Assembly: GCA_029782355.1 (NCBI GenBank)
Contig: JAKOUY010000016.1
Coordinates: 558,001 to 622,000 of the forward strand
Origin: Actinomycetes bacterium
GTDB taxonomy: Bacteria; Actinomycetota; Acidimicrobiia; Acidimicrobiales; Ilumatobacteraceae
DNA length: 64,000 nucleotides
Direction of reading: 5' to 3'
Numbering within the stretch: the first letter of the stretch is position 1; every line of letters begins with the position of its first letter. The notes under the pieces were generated by a model that saw nothing but the letters and a program-made list of their open reading frames with translations, had not been told where the DNA came from and did not search any database. The position numbers and the translations under genes are program-made. This document shows, in pieces, positions 28,675 through 35,445 of the stretch.

Positions 28675-29106
28675 GTGGAGCACGAGCCCGTTGCCGATCT
28701 TCCGCCGTACGTGCCAACAAGGCTGGCCAATGAGTTCGTCTACTGTCCGCGGTTCTTTCATCTCGCGTGGTCCGCGGGCGAGCAGGGGGAGAACGACTTC
28801 ACGGCGGAGGGCAAGTGGGAACACCGCCGTGTCGACATCGAGACCGGACGACTGGACATTGGCGGTGGGGAAGCGCGGGCGACGAGTGTCTTGGTTTCCT
28901 CGGATCGCCTTGGTGCTATCGCCAAGGTTGACATCGTTCGATCGAGCGACGGAACGGTTGTCCCCGTTGAGTTGAAGCGTGGGCAGTTGCGTGACGCTGA
29001 GCATCCAGTGTGGGAACCTGAGCGGGTCCAGATCGCGTTGGCGGCCATGATCCTGCGGGACAATGGGTTCGAGGTCCCGCACGCGGAAGTGCGTTTCACT
29101 GGTTCG
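28675..29106 (+). pseudogene. cas4: cas4 (probably cas4-cas1) truncated by IS3
   Basis: First 144 codons of a Cas4 nuclease, which in type I-G is usually fused to Cas1. The N-terminal Fe-S cysteine context ANEFVYCPRFFHL, the catalytic region with VELKRGQ, and QIALAAMILRDNG are present. The sequence then runs into TGGAGTGACCC (29107), the end of an IS3 element. The three C-terminal cluster cysteines and any Cas1 domain are gone. The frame stays open to 29229, but residues after 144 are IS-derived. New-spacer acquisition in cis is therefore lost. Confidence 0.85.
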
Positions 29107-29185
29107 TGGAGTGACCCTGGAGTGACCCCCGGATGGCGGACACCTATCGTGAGACGGGCTGAGGCCTGTCTCGGAAGGAGTCCAG

Positions 29186-29470
29186 ATGCCTCGTCCTCAT
29201 CCTCCCGAGTTCCGGCAACGCGCGGTTGAGCTCGTCCGATTGCGTGAGAAGCCCGTAGCGGAGATCGCCCGGGAACTCGGGATCTCGGACAGCTGTCTGC
29301 GGAACTGGATGGCGCAGGCCGATATCAACGAGGGTGCTCGGCCCGGTCTCACCACCGACGAGCGTGCAGAGCTGGTGGCGTTGCGCCGCAAGAACCGGGT
29401 GCTCGAGCTCGAAGTCGAGATCCTGAAGCGAGCCAGCGCCTACTTCGCTCGGGAGAATGTCCTCCAGTGA
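29186..29470 (+). CDS. IS3-family transposase OrfA
   Basis: Helix-turn-helix protein of 94 residues that recognises the IS ends. The HTH (KPVAEIARELGISDSCLRNWM) and the leucine-rich coiled coil (ELVALRRKNRVLELEVEILKRASAYFAREN) are intact. The last residue comes from the IS110 insertion: the usual C-terminal LPK and the frameshift site were displaced. ATG 29186 follows GGAAGGAG. Confidence 0.92.
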   Translation: MPRPHPPEFRQRAVELVRLREKPVAEIARELGISDSCLRNWMAQADINEGARPGLTTDERAELVALRRKNRVLELEVEILKRASAYFARENVLQ

Positions 29471-29474
29471 TCAT

Positions 29475-29675
29475 GATGTGGAGGCTGGTTGGCTGCGGCT
29501 GACCCGATGTGCTCTCGACCGTGGTGTCTTACTTTGGACTTGTCGTCGCCGCTGGCCAGCACCGAAACCGTCGGCGCTCGGGTTCAGCTTGGTGACCTGA
29601 TAGGAGCGTGCAGCTCGATGCCCATCACTGGCTTGTCCCTTGATGGTCCCGTCCGCCGACCTTCACACGGAGGAT
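29475..29675 (+). ncRNA. Putative bridge RNA of IS110 element A
   Basis: Non-coding leader upstream of the recombinase, the location of bridge RNAs in IS110-group elements. Donor-loop signals: ATAGGAGCGT at 29600-29609 is identical to the element's right end (30735-30744), and ATCACTGG at 29624-29631 is the reverse complement of the left junction CCAGTGAT (29464-29471). Target-loop candidate: TTTGGAC at 29533-29539 is the reverse complement of GTCCAAA at the right junction (30743-30749). The RNA ends are not known. Confidence 0.7.
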
Positions 29676-29679
29676 CAGA

Positions 29680-30732
29680 ATGGACACATCGTTAGGCATC
29701 ATTGGCGGCGTCGACACACACTTGGCGATGCACTGCGTAGCAGCGATCGATGGGCGCGGCGCGCTGCTCGCCACGAGTGAGTTTCCCGCATCACCGGCCG
29801 GCTACCGGCTCCTGATCGGGTGGCTTCGAGCGCATGGCCGGGTGGTCAAAGTCGGGGTTGAGGGCAGCGGCTCGTATGGGGCTGGGCTGACGCGAGCTCT
29901 GATCGATGAGCATGTGCCGGTGGTCGAGGTGCCCCGGCCGGATCGGCGAATCCGGGTGCTACGCGGGAAGTCGGATCCGATCGATGCCGAGGCTGCGGCA
30001 CGCTCCGCGCTGGCCGGCACCGCGAGCTCGGCCGCGAAGCACGCTGATGGTGCGATCGAGGCGATCCGCCAGCTACGCGTGGCCCGCAACGGGGCCGTGA
30101 AAGCAAAGACCGCCGCGTTGAACACTCTCCACGCGCTGGTCGTGACGGCACCCGAGCAACTCCGTCGCGAGCTCGAGGGGTTGCCCCGCGTCCAGCTGCT
30201 GGAGCGTTGCGCTGGATTCCGACCGCACCAGGATCGGCTGGCCGATCCGAGCGAGGCAGCCAAGACCGCGATGCGTTCCGTCGCACGCCGCGCCCTCCAA
30301 CTACGCGTCGAGGCCGACACCTTGCACTCCCAGCTTGCCAAGCTCGTCACCACCACCGCACCGCGCACATCAAACCTGTTCGCTCTCGGCCCAGACACCA
30401 CCGCAGCACTCCTGATCGCGGTGGGCGACAACCCCGACCGGCTACGCAGCGAGGCCGCCTTTGCCCGGCTCTGTGGTGTGGCCCCGATCCCGGCATCGTC
30501 GGGTAAGACCAACAGACACAGGTTGCATCGAGGCGGTGACCGATCCGCGAACCGCGCCCTACACGTCGCCGTCGTGGTGCGGCTCCGCTTCTGTCCACGC
30601 ACCCGCGCCTACCTGGAACGCCGCCGCGGTGACGGTCTGAGCAAGCTCGAAGCGGTCCGCTGTCTCAAACGGTTCCTCGCACGCGAAGTCTTCAACGCCA
30701 TCCGAGACGACTACGAAGCACTCACCGCTTGA
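29680..30732 (+). CDS. IS110-family recombinase, element A
   Basis: DEDD-type recombinase of 350 residues. RuvC-like N-terminal domain with GGVDTH (first Asp), VEGSGSYG (Glu) and SDPIDAEAAARS (Asp pair). The C-terminal Tnp domain has the catalytic serine region PIPASSGKTNRHRLHRGGDRSANRALH. Both parts are intact, so it may be active. It acts with its bridge RNA to join donor and target by family knowledge. ATG 29680 follows GGAGGA. Confidence 0.95.
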   Translation: MDTSLGIIGGVDTHLAMHCVAAIDGRGALLATSEFPASPAGYRLLIGWLRAHGRVVKVGVEGSGSYGAGLTRALIDEHVPVVEVPRPDRRIRVLRGKSDPIDAEAAARSALAGTASSAAKHADGAIEAIRQLRVARNGAVKAKTAALNTLHALVVTAPEQLRRELEGLPRVQLLERCAGFRPHQDRLADPSEAAKTAMRSVARRALQLRVEADTLHSQLAKLVTTTAPRTSNLFALGPDTTAALLIAVGDNPDRLRSEAAFARLCGVAPIPASSGKTNRHRLHRGGDRSANRALHVAVVVRLRFCPRTRAYLERRRGDGLSKLEAVRCLKRFLAREVFNAIRDDYEALTA

Positions 30733-30749
30733 CAATAGGAGCGTCCAAA

Positions 30750-31433
30750 ATGATCTACACCTTCATCGTCGACCGGTGCGCCGATCTCCCGGTTGGGGTC
30801 GTGTGCCGGGTGATGAGGGTGTCCCGATCGGCGTTCTACGCGTGGCGACACCACCAGGAGAACCCAACCGCCCGGATGCTGGCCGACGCCGAGCTGGGTG
30901 ATCTGGTCGCCAAGATCCACGAACAGTCCTTCGGCACCTACGGCGCCCGGCGGGTGACCGCCGAGCTCCGGCTCGGCCTCGGTCGTGAGGTGAACCACAA
31001 ACGTGTCGAGCGGCTAATGAGCGAACGCGGCTTGCAGGGCGTCACCCGCCGACGGCGGACCAAGGGCTGCACCCGAACAAGGGTCAACGATCCGCGCTCG
31101 GAAAACCTCGTGCATCGCCAGTTCCGCCCTGACGGCCCGGACCGGCTGTGGGTCCAAGACGTCACCCAGCACCGCACCAGCGAAGGCTGGGTCTACCTCG
31201 CCGTCGTCATCGACGCCTGGAGTCGACGTGTCGTTGGCTGGTCGATCGCCGATCACATGCGCGCCGAACTGGTCGCTGACGCGATCGACATGGCCACCTG
31301 GCGACGCCGACCACCCCACGGCGCGATCGCCCACTCAGATCACGGATCGAACTACTGCTCATGGGTGTTCGGGCAACGACTCCGCCGAGCCGGCCTGCTC
31401 GGCTCGATGGGCACCGTCGGCGACGCCCTGGAC
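30750..31433 (+). pseudogene. IS3-family transposase OrfB, 5' part
   Basis: N-terminal 228 codons of the DDE transposase (MIYTFIVDRC...GDALD). It carries the HTH_21 region and the first two catalytic aspartates, LWVQDVTQHRT and AHSDHGSNYCS. Element B interrupts it just before the third acidic residue. The frame runs on into element B to 31508, giving a nonfunctional tail. Confidence 0.9.
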
Positions 31434-31440
31434 TGTGAGC

Positions 31441-31650
31441 ATGATGGGTGGGTCGTTCGGCCGGTGTCTGACTCTTGCTTTCGACTGGCCGATGTGCCTT
31501 GGCGTTGATCTGTCGGCACCGGTCGGGCGGCGATCAACGCAGCGCCGGCTGGCCGGGAGGGCGGTGACCGAATAGGGGCCTGCGCTCAAACCGACCCGTC
31601 ACAGTCCTGTCCTTCCCACCCGACCAGCTGGCATCGACCGTCCAGGAGGA
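31441..31650 (+). ncRNA. Putative bridge RNA of IS110 element B
   Basis: Leader region between the left end and the recombinase. ATAGGGGC at 31572-31579 equals the right end (32749-32756), and TCACAGTCC at 31599-31607 is the reverse complement of the left junction GGACTGTGA (31430-31438): a donor-loop pair. GCGTTGA at 31502-31508 is the reverse complement of TCAACGC at the right junction (32758-32764), a target-guide candidate. That heptamer is also in a 9-bp stem (31502-31510 with 31532-31540), which weakens the last point. Confidence 0.7.
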
Positions 31651-31655
31651 CAGCC

Positions 31656-32735
31656 ATGACCAGCATCGCGCCGATAGCCACCGACCGAAAGATCATCGTC
31701 GGAGTCGACACACACAAGTACGCCCACGTCGCGGTCGCGATCGACCTACTCGGGACGCGCATCGCCGACTGGCAGGTGCCGGCGAACAGGGAGGGCTACG
31801 CCCGGCTTGAGGCGTGGGCTGGTTCGATGGGTCGCGTCTCGGCTTGGGGTGTCGAAGGGACCGGCAGCTACGGGGTCGGCTTGGCCAGCTTCCTGCGACG
31901 CACCGGGCATCGCATCGTCGAGGTCAATCGGGGCGATCGCCGATCACGCCGTTCGAACGGCAAGACCGACACCCTCGACGCCGAGGCGGCAGCGCGCTCG
32001 GTGCTGTCCGGAGCTGCCGCAGCGATCCCCAAGACTGCGGATGGGTCGGCGGAGATGATCCGCCAGATCAAAGTCGCTCGTGACACCGCCCGCAAGGCCC
32101 GCACCTCGGCGATGGTGACGCTGAAGGCATCGATCGTGAACTGCCCCGCCGAACTGCGCGAGAGCTTCGACGGACTGACGGACAAGGTGCTCATCGATCG
32201 CTGCGCCAGTCTGCGACCCGGAGCCGTGATGTCACCAACCGCTGCCGGCAAGCACTCCCTACGAGAGTTGGCGCGCCGCTGGCAACAACTCGGCGACGAA
32301 ATCACCAGACACGACGCTGTCCTCGACGAACTCACCCGCGCTCACGCACCGACACTGCGCGACGGGTTCGGCATCGGCATCGACACCGCAGCCGAGATGC
32401 TGATCGTGTTCGGCGACAACGCCGAACGCGTCCGCAACGAAGCTGCGTTCGCCAAGCTCTGCGGCGTCTGCCCGATCCCAGCCGCGTCCGGACTCACCAG
32501 CCGTCACCGACTGTCGCGAGCCGGCCACCGCGAGGCCAACGCCGCCCTCTACCGCACCGTAATCGTCCGCATGCGATTCCATCAACCGACCATCGACTAC
32601 GTCGCCCGCCGAACCAGCGACGGGCTCTCCAAGCGCGACATCATCCGCTGTCTCAAGCGCTTCGTCGCCCGCGAGGTCTACCAACGCGTCATGACCGACC
32701 ACCGCGCCCGACAACTCGCCAGCGGCGCCGCATGA
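31656..32735 (+). CDS. IS110-family recombinase, element B
   Basis: 359-residue DEDD recombinase with VGVDTHKYAH, VEGTGSYG, KTDTLDAEAAARS and the serine-bearing PIPAASGLTSRHRLSRAGHREANAALY. All catalytic motifs are intact. It follows an AGGAGG-type ribosome site. It is a distant relative of the element A enzyme (same motifs, many differences between them). Confidence 0.95.
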   Translation: MTSIAPIATDRKIIVGVDTHKYAHVAVAIDLLGTRIADWQVPANREGYARLEAWAGSMGRVSAWGVEGTGSYGVGLASFLRRTGHRIVEVNRGDRRSRRSNGKTDTLDAEAAARSVLSGAAAAIPKTADGSAEMIRQIKVARDTARKARTSAMVTLKASIVNCPAELRESFDGLTDKVLIDRCASLRPGAVMSPTAAGKHSLRELARRWQQLGDEITRHDAVLDELTRAHAPTLRDGFGIGIDTAAEMLIVFGDNAERVRNEAAFAKLCGVCPIPAASGLTSRHRLSRAGHREANAALYRTVIVRMRFHQPTIDYVARRTSDGLSKRDIIRCLKRFVAREVYQRVMTDHRARQLASGAA

Positions 32736-32759
32736 ACACTCTTGACATATAGGGGCGTC

Positions 32760-32990
32760 AACGCGCTCGCCGAGTCGGTGAACGGGCTCTACAAGACCGA
32801 GCTCATCCGCCGCCGAGGTCCGTGGCGGCACGCCGAACACGTCGAGCTCGAGACCCTCGCCTGGGTCGACTGGTTCAACAACCGGCGCCTGCACAGCGAG
32901 CTCGGCGACATCCCACCCGCCGAGTTCGAAGCCGAGCACTACGCTCGAAACCGGGGCCAACGACAAGCCCCAACACCCACCCGGATCTGA
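32760..32990 (+). pseudogene. IS3-family transposase OrfB, 3' part
   Basis: C-terminal rve segment beginning at NALAESVNGLYKTELI, which holds the catalytic glutamate, then WVDWFNNRRLHSELGDIPPAEFE. In the intact gene it continues directly from codon 228 of the 5' part. The DNA after the stop does not look like an IS3 right end. Confidence 0.9.
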
Positions 32991-33361
32991 TGCAAAGACC
33001 GGCCAGTTCAGACACCCTGCAGGCCGAACGCGATCGACTTCACGATCACCTCATCAACGCGCTCCCGCTCGCCCGCCGACTCAACCGCACCGACCACACC
33101 CTCACCGAAGCCCAACACCTCGTCGCCGCGCTCAACACCTGGCACGACTGGGCCACCGGCCACGACATCCCACCCACCAACCTCATCACGACCGCCCGCA
33201 TCCTCGACAAGATCGACACCCACCACACCGCCCTCGCCGAACCCCTCACCGAATGGATCGACCGACACCACATCGCACCAGCGCGAACGACCCGACCGCA
33301 GCATCATCTCCAGCCGCCGGAGCCGCGACTCAAACCACCCGGCCTCGACATCGGCATGTAG
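32990..33361 (+). CDS. Hypothetical protein, possible relaxase remnant
   Basis: 123 residues from ATG 32990, which overlaps the orfB stop by one base. Rich in His, Thr and Pro, with one helical stretch (about 10-60) and no recognised motif. It faintly recalls C-terminal regions of large conjugative relaxases, but this could not be confirmed. It may be what remains of the DNA next to the IS3 element after a deletion. Confidence 0.4.
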   Translation: MQRPASSDTLQAERDRLHDHLINALPLARRLNRTDHTLTEAQHLVAALNTWHDWATGHDIPPTNLITTARILDKIDTHHTALAEPLTEWIDRHHIAPARTTRPQHHLQPPEPRLKPPGLDIGM

Positions 33362-33416
33362 GTAGGGCGCGAGGCACCTCCACACCCCCGCCGTGCGAAG
33401 TGCGCGACGCCTGTCG

Positions 33417-33671
33417 TCAGGCGCCGACGCGAGCGAGCAGGCGACGGTATTGCTCGATGGTGCCGGGCAGCACGCGGAGATGGACCACGGTGCCAACAGG
33501 CTTGTCGACGAGGTCGATGACCTCGCACACTGCCGGCGTCAGCGGGGAGCCGGCGACGACCACCTCCCCCGGCCGGATGATCGAGGGATCGTCCGCTTCG
33601 TCGAGGAACGTCCAGACGAACCCGGTCTCATCCTCGCTGTTGAGGTCAGCCATGATGTCAACGCGGGTCAT
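33417..33671 (-). CDS. Hypothetical protein, island
   Basis: 84 residues from ATG 33671, preceded by GGGAGGAA. Predicted mixed alpha/beta, no membrane segment and no known motif. It follows a 137-residue hypothetical gene and the integrase on the same strand with a 15-base gap, so it is probably part of the integrase transcript. It could be a small accessory or regulatory factor of the island. Confidence 0.55.
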   Translation of the reverse strand: MTRVDIMADLNSEDETGFVWTFLDEADDPSIIRPGEVVVAGSPLTPAVCEVIDLVDKPVGTVVHLRVLPGTIEQYRRLLARVGA

Positions 33672-33686
33672 CGTTCCTCCCTTCCG

Positions 33687-34100
33687 TCACTCAGCGTAGG
33701 GGTTCGGGCGAAGCGCGCCCAGCGCGGCGATCAGATCGTCGACTGCGTCGAGGTCGGGCAGAACCACGGTGTAGTGCGGCCGGGTGAACGTCGGCAACAG
33801 CTCGAGGCCGCGCTCCATCACGTCGCCTGCGGTGCAGCGATACATCGACGGGTAGGTGCGCAACTTCCCCGACAGGATCCCCCGCTCGGATGCCGGGCCG
33901 ACGTCGTCGAGCGCGACGAACACTGACACCCCGAGCACAGGCGCGCCGTCCAGCACGAACGCCCGCTCCACCCGGCGAGCATGTGAGCGCAGGAGCGACG
34001 GCGTATCGGGACCACCCCGGATCACAAGTGTGGCGGCGGATGGCGGTGCTTCGTCGGCGCGCACACGACGACGGAGCTCCTCGCGCCCGTCGTTCGTCAT
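33687..34100 (-). CDS. Hypothetical protein overlapping the integrase gene
   Basis: 137 residues. ATG 34100 overlaps the integrase stop (ATGA), so it is translationally coupled to it. The sequence has no membrane segment and no motif I recognise; it ends in a leucine/aspartate-rich helix (DLDAVDDLIAALGALRP). Position suggests a role tied to island integration or maintenance, but this is inference. Confidence 0.6.
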   Translation of the reverse strand: MTNDGREELRRRVRADEAPPSAATLVIRGGPDTPSLLRSHARRVERAFVLDGAPVLGVSVFVALDDVGPASERGILSGKLRTYPSMYRCTAGDVMERGLELLPTFTRPHYTVVLPDLDAVDDLIAALGALRPNPYAE

Positions 34101-35245
34101 CCGGGCAGATCCCCGAGGAGCGCGGCAGCTGCTGCGGCGGCTTCGGCTTGCTGGCCGGGCATCACATGGCCATACGTGTCGAGCGTGAAGCTCACGGACG
34201 CGTGTCCGAGGCGTTCGCTGACGACCTTGACGTTGATCCCCGCCATCAGCAAGTGGGAGGCGTGTGTGTGGCGCAGGTCGTGAAGACGGATCACCGGGAC
34301 GTCCGCCGCCGTAGCGAGGCGTCGGAACGCCTGGCCGATCGAATCAGGACGGATCGGGTCGCCGATCTCGTTCGTGAAGACACGGTCGCTCGCCGAGGCC
34401 GACACGCCAAGGCGCAGGTACAGCCCTCGTTGGCGCGCCCGGTGACGATGCAGGAGCGCCGTGGTGTCGTCGTCGAGGTCGATCACGCGCCGGCTGCGAC
34501 GGGTCTTGGGCGCATCGACTCTCTCGTCGCCGTCGATCACGGTCGCCGCTTGCCTCACCGTCAGTCGGTGCTTGTCGAGCTGCACGTCCGACCAGCGCAG
34601 GCCGACGGCTTCGCCGCGTCGCAGGCCGGTCATCGCCATCAACCGGAAGAGGGCTTCGTTGCGGTTACCTGCGATCGACGCGAGGAACCTCGCCAGTTCG
34701 GCCGGCGTCCACACCCTCATCTCGGGACCACGCGCACGTGCCGTCGTCAACGACGGCGCGTTCGCCAACCGGGCGACGTTTCGGCTCACCAGCCCCTTGC
34801 GCTCCGCGTCGTGGAGCATCTTGTTGAGCACCGCATGCACGTGGTGGACGGACATCATCGAGAGACCGCCGCGGAGCAACGAGGCATACAGCGCGTCGAG
34901 ATCAGAGGCGCGCAGGTCCTGCAGAGGCGTCCGACCCAACGCCGGGATCACGTGCCGGCGATGCGCGCCGCGATAGCCGCGCATCGTCGTCGGCTTGCGG
35001 CCCTGGTTCTCGAGCGACGCCAGCCACGGCTCGACGAACTCCGACAGCGTCAGGCGGCTCGGCGCCACGAACGTGCCCGTTTGGTGCGCGGACAGCAGCT
35101 CGGTGAGCGCGGCTTGGGCTTGCTTCTTGGTGTCGAAGGAGCGCTTCGTCTGGCGGCGCTTGCCGCCTTCCTGCCACGTGACATGGGCGACCCACGAGGC
35201 CGTCCCGGATGCCAGCACCCGACGGTAGACGGTGCCACTCGCCAC
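34097..35245 (-). CDS. Tyrosine-type site-specific integrase
   Basis: 382-residue phage-type integrase. It has an N-terminal AP2-like/SAM-like arm-binding part and a C-terminal catalytic domain with Arg in TGLRRGEAVGL, the HDLRHTHASHLL box, LGHAS and the nucleophile in TLDTYGHV. All catalytic residues are present. The gene starts 81 bases from the tRNA-Arg 3' end, the usual place for an integrase that uses the tRNA as attachment site. It leads two small genes on the same strand. Confidence 0.93.
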   Translation of the reverse strand: MASGTVYRRVLASGTASWVAHVTWQEGGKRRQTKRSFDTKKQAQAALTELLSAHQTGTFVAPSRLTLSEFVEPWLASLENQGRKPTTMRGYRGAHRRHVIPALGRTPLQDLRASDLDALYASLLRGGLSMMSVHHVHAVLNKMLHDAERKGLVSRNVARLANAPSLTTARARGPEMRVWTPAELARFLASIAGNRNEALFRLMAMTGLRRGEAVGLRWSDVQLDKHRLTVRQAATVIDGDERVDAPKTRRSRRVIDLDDDTTALLHRHRARQRGLYLRLGVSASASDRVFTNEIGDPIRPDSIGQAFRRLATAADVPVIRLHDLRHTHASHLLMAGINVKVVSERLGHASVSFTLDTYGHVMPGQQAEAAAAAAALLGDLPG

Positions 35246-35326
35246 GATTCGACGTTACCACGGCGTTACCACGAGCCTCAACGAGCTTCGGGTCGACGCT
35301 GTTCAAGCCTATGACCTAGTCTTTTG

Positions 35327-35402
35327 TGGCGCCCCCGGCAGGGATCGAACCTGCGACCTGCGGTTTAGGAAACCGTTGCTCTATCCGCTGAGCTACGGGA
35401 GC
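35327..35402 (-). tRNA. tRNA-Arg (anticodon CCU)
   Basis: Read on the minus strand it folds as a complete cloverleaf: acceptor GCTCCCG with CGGGGGC (one G-U pair), D arm, anticodon arm CGGTT-TCCTAAA-ACCG with CCT, variable loop, T arm GCAGG-TTCGATC-CCTGC, discriminator G and encoded CCA. It reads AGG codons. The 3' half is the likely attachment site of the island. Confidence 0.95.
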
Positions 35403-35445
35403 GGGGAGGTCAGGCTAGCTGCGCCGTGCTCAGCGGGCTGGGCCG

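Larger units (their letters stand above)
29465..30745 (+). mobile_element. IS110-family element A
   Basis: About 1.28 kb, inserted at the orfA/orfB boundary of the IS3 element. There are no terminal inverted repeats and no clear target duplication, as usual for IS110. The leader (about 29474-29679) is non-coding and carries bridge-RNA-like guides; the right end after the recombinase stop is very short and ends ATAGGAGCGTC. Exact junctions are ambiguous by one or two bases because flank and element share C/CC. Confidence 0.88.
31433..32759 (+). mobile_element. IS110-family element B
   Basis: About 1.33 kb, inserted into IS3 orfB between the GDALD and NALAES codons. Same layout as element A: non-coding leader, recombinase, very short right end (ATAGGGGCGTC). 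Clearly related to A but divergent in leader and recombinase, so not a duplicate of it. Junction bases are ambiguous by one or two. Confidence 0.88.
29107..32990 (+). mobile_element. IS3-family element split by two IS110 insertions, right end missing
   Basis: The left end is TGGAGTGACCC, present twice in a row (29107-29117 and 29118-29128). orfA is followed by orfB, which is cut into two pieces. Removing the IS110 copies (about 29465-30745 and 31433-32759) rejoins orfA to orfB at a CCAAAATG context and restores the orfB motif GDALD-NALAES. No right inverted repeat matching the left end is seen after orfB, so the right end was lost, probably with the rest of the cas adaptation genes. Confidence 0.85.
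20430..35402. other. Probable genomic island inserted at tRNA-Arg
   Basis: From the end of nuoD to the tRNA-Arg gene the content switches to mobile or defence genes: ATPase/nuclease-like gene, type I-G CRISPR-Cas, nested insertion sequences, unknown small genes and a tyrosine integrase beside the tRNA. Codon third positions look less GC-biased than in the flanking nuo genes. The right border is the tRNA. No copy of the tRNA 3' end was found near 20430, so the left border is an inference. Confidence 0.65.

Noticed and set aside
29186-29229. cas4 frame continuing to 29229
   Set aside because: Bases after 29106 belong to the IS3 end and orfA start in another frame; protein similarity to Cas4 stops there.
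29507-29515. ATGTGCTCT as the left target guide of element A
   Set aside because: Matches the left flank ATGTCCTCC at 7 of 9 positions only, and GATGTGC is shared by both elements, so it is more likely a structural segment.
29180-33416. Search for a CRISPR array or cas1/cas2 remains beyond cas4
   Set aside because: Only IS3 and IS110 sequence and an unrelated ORF were found; no direct repeats with regular spacing.
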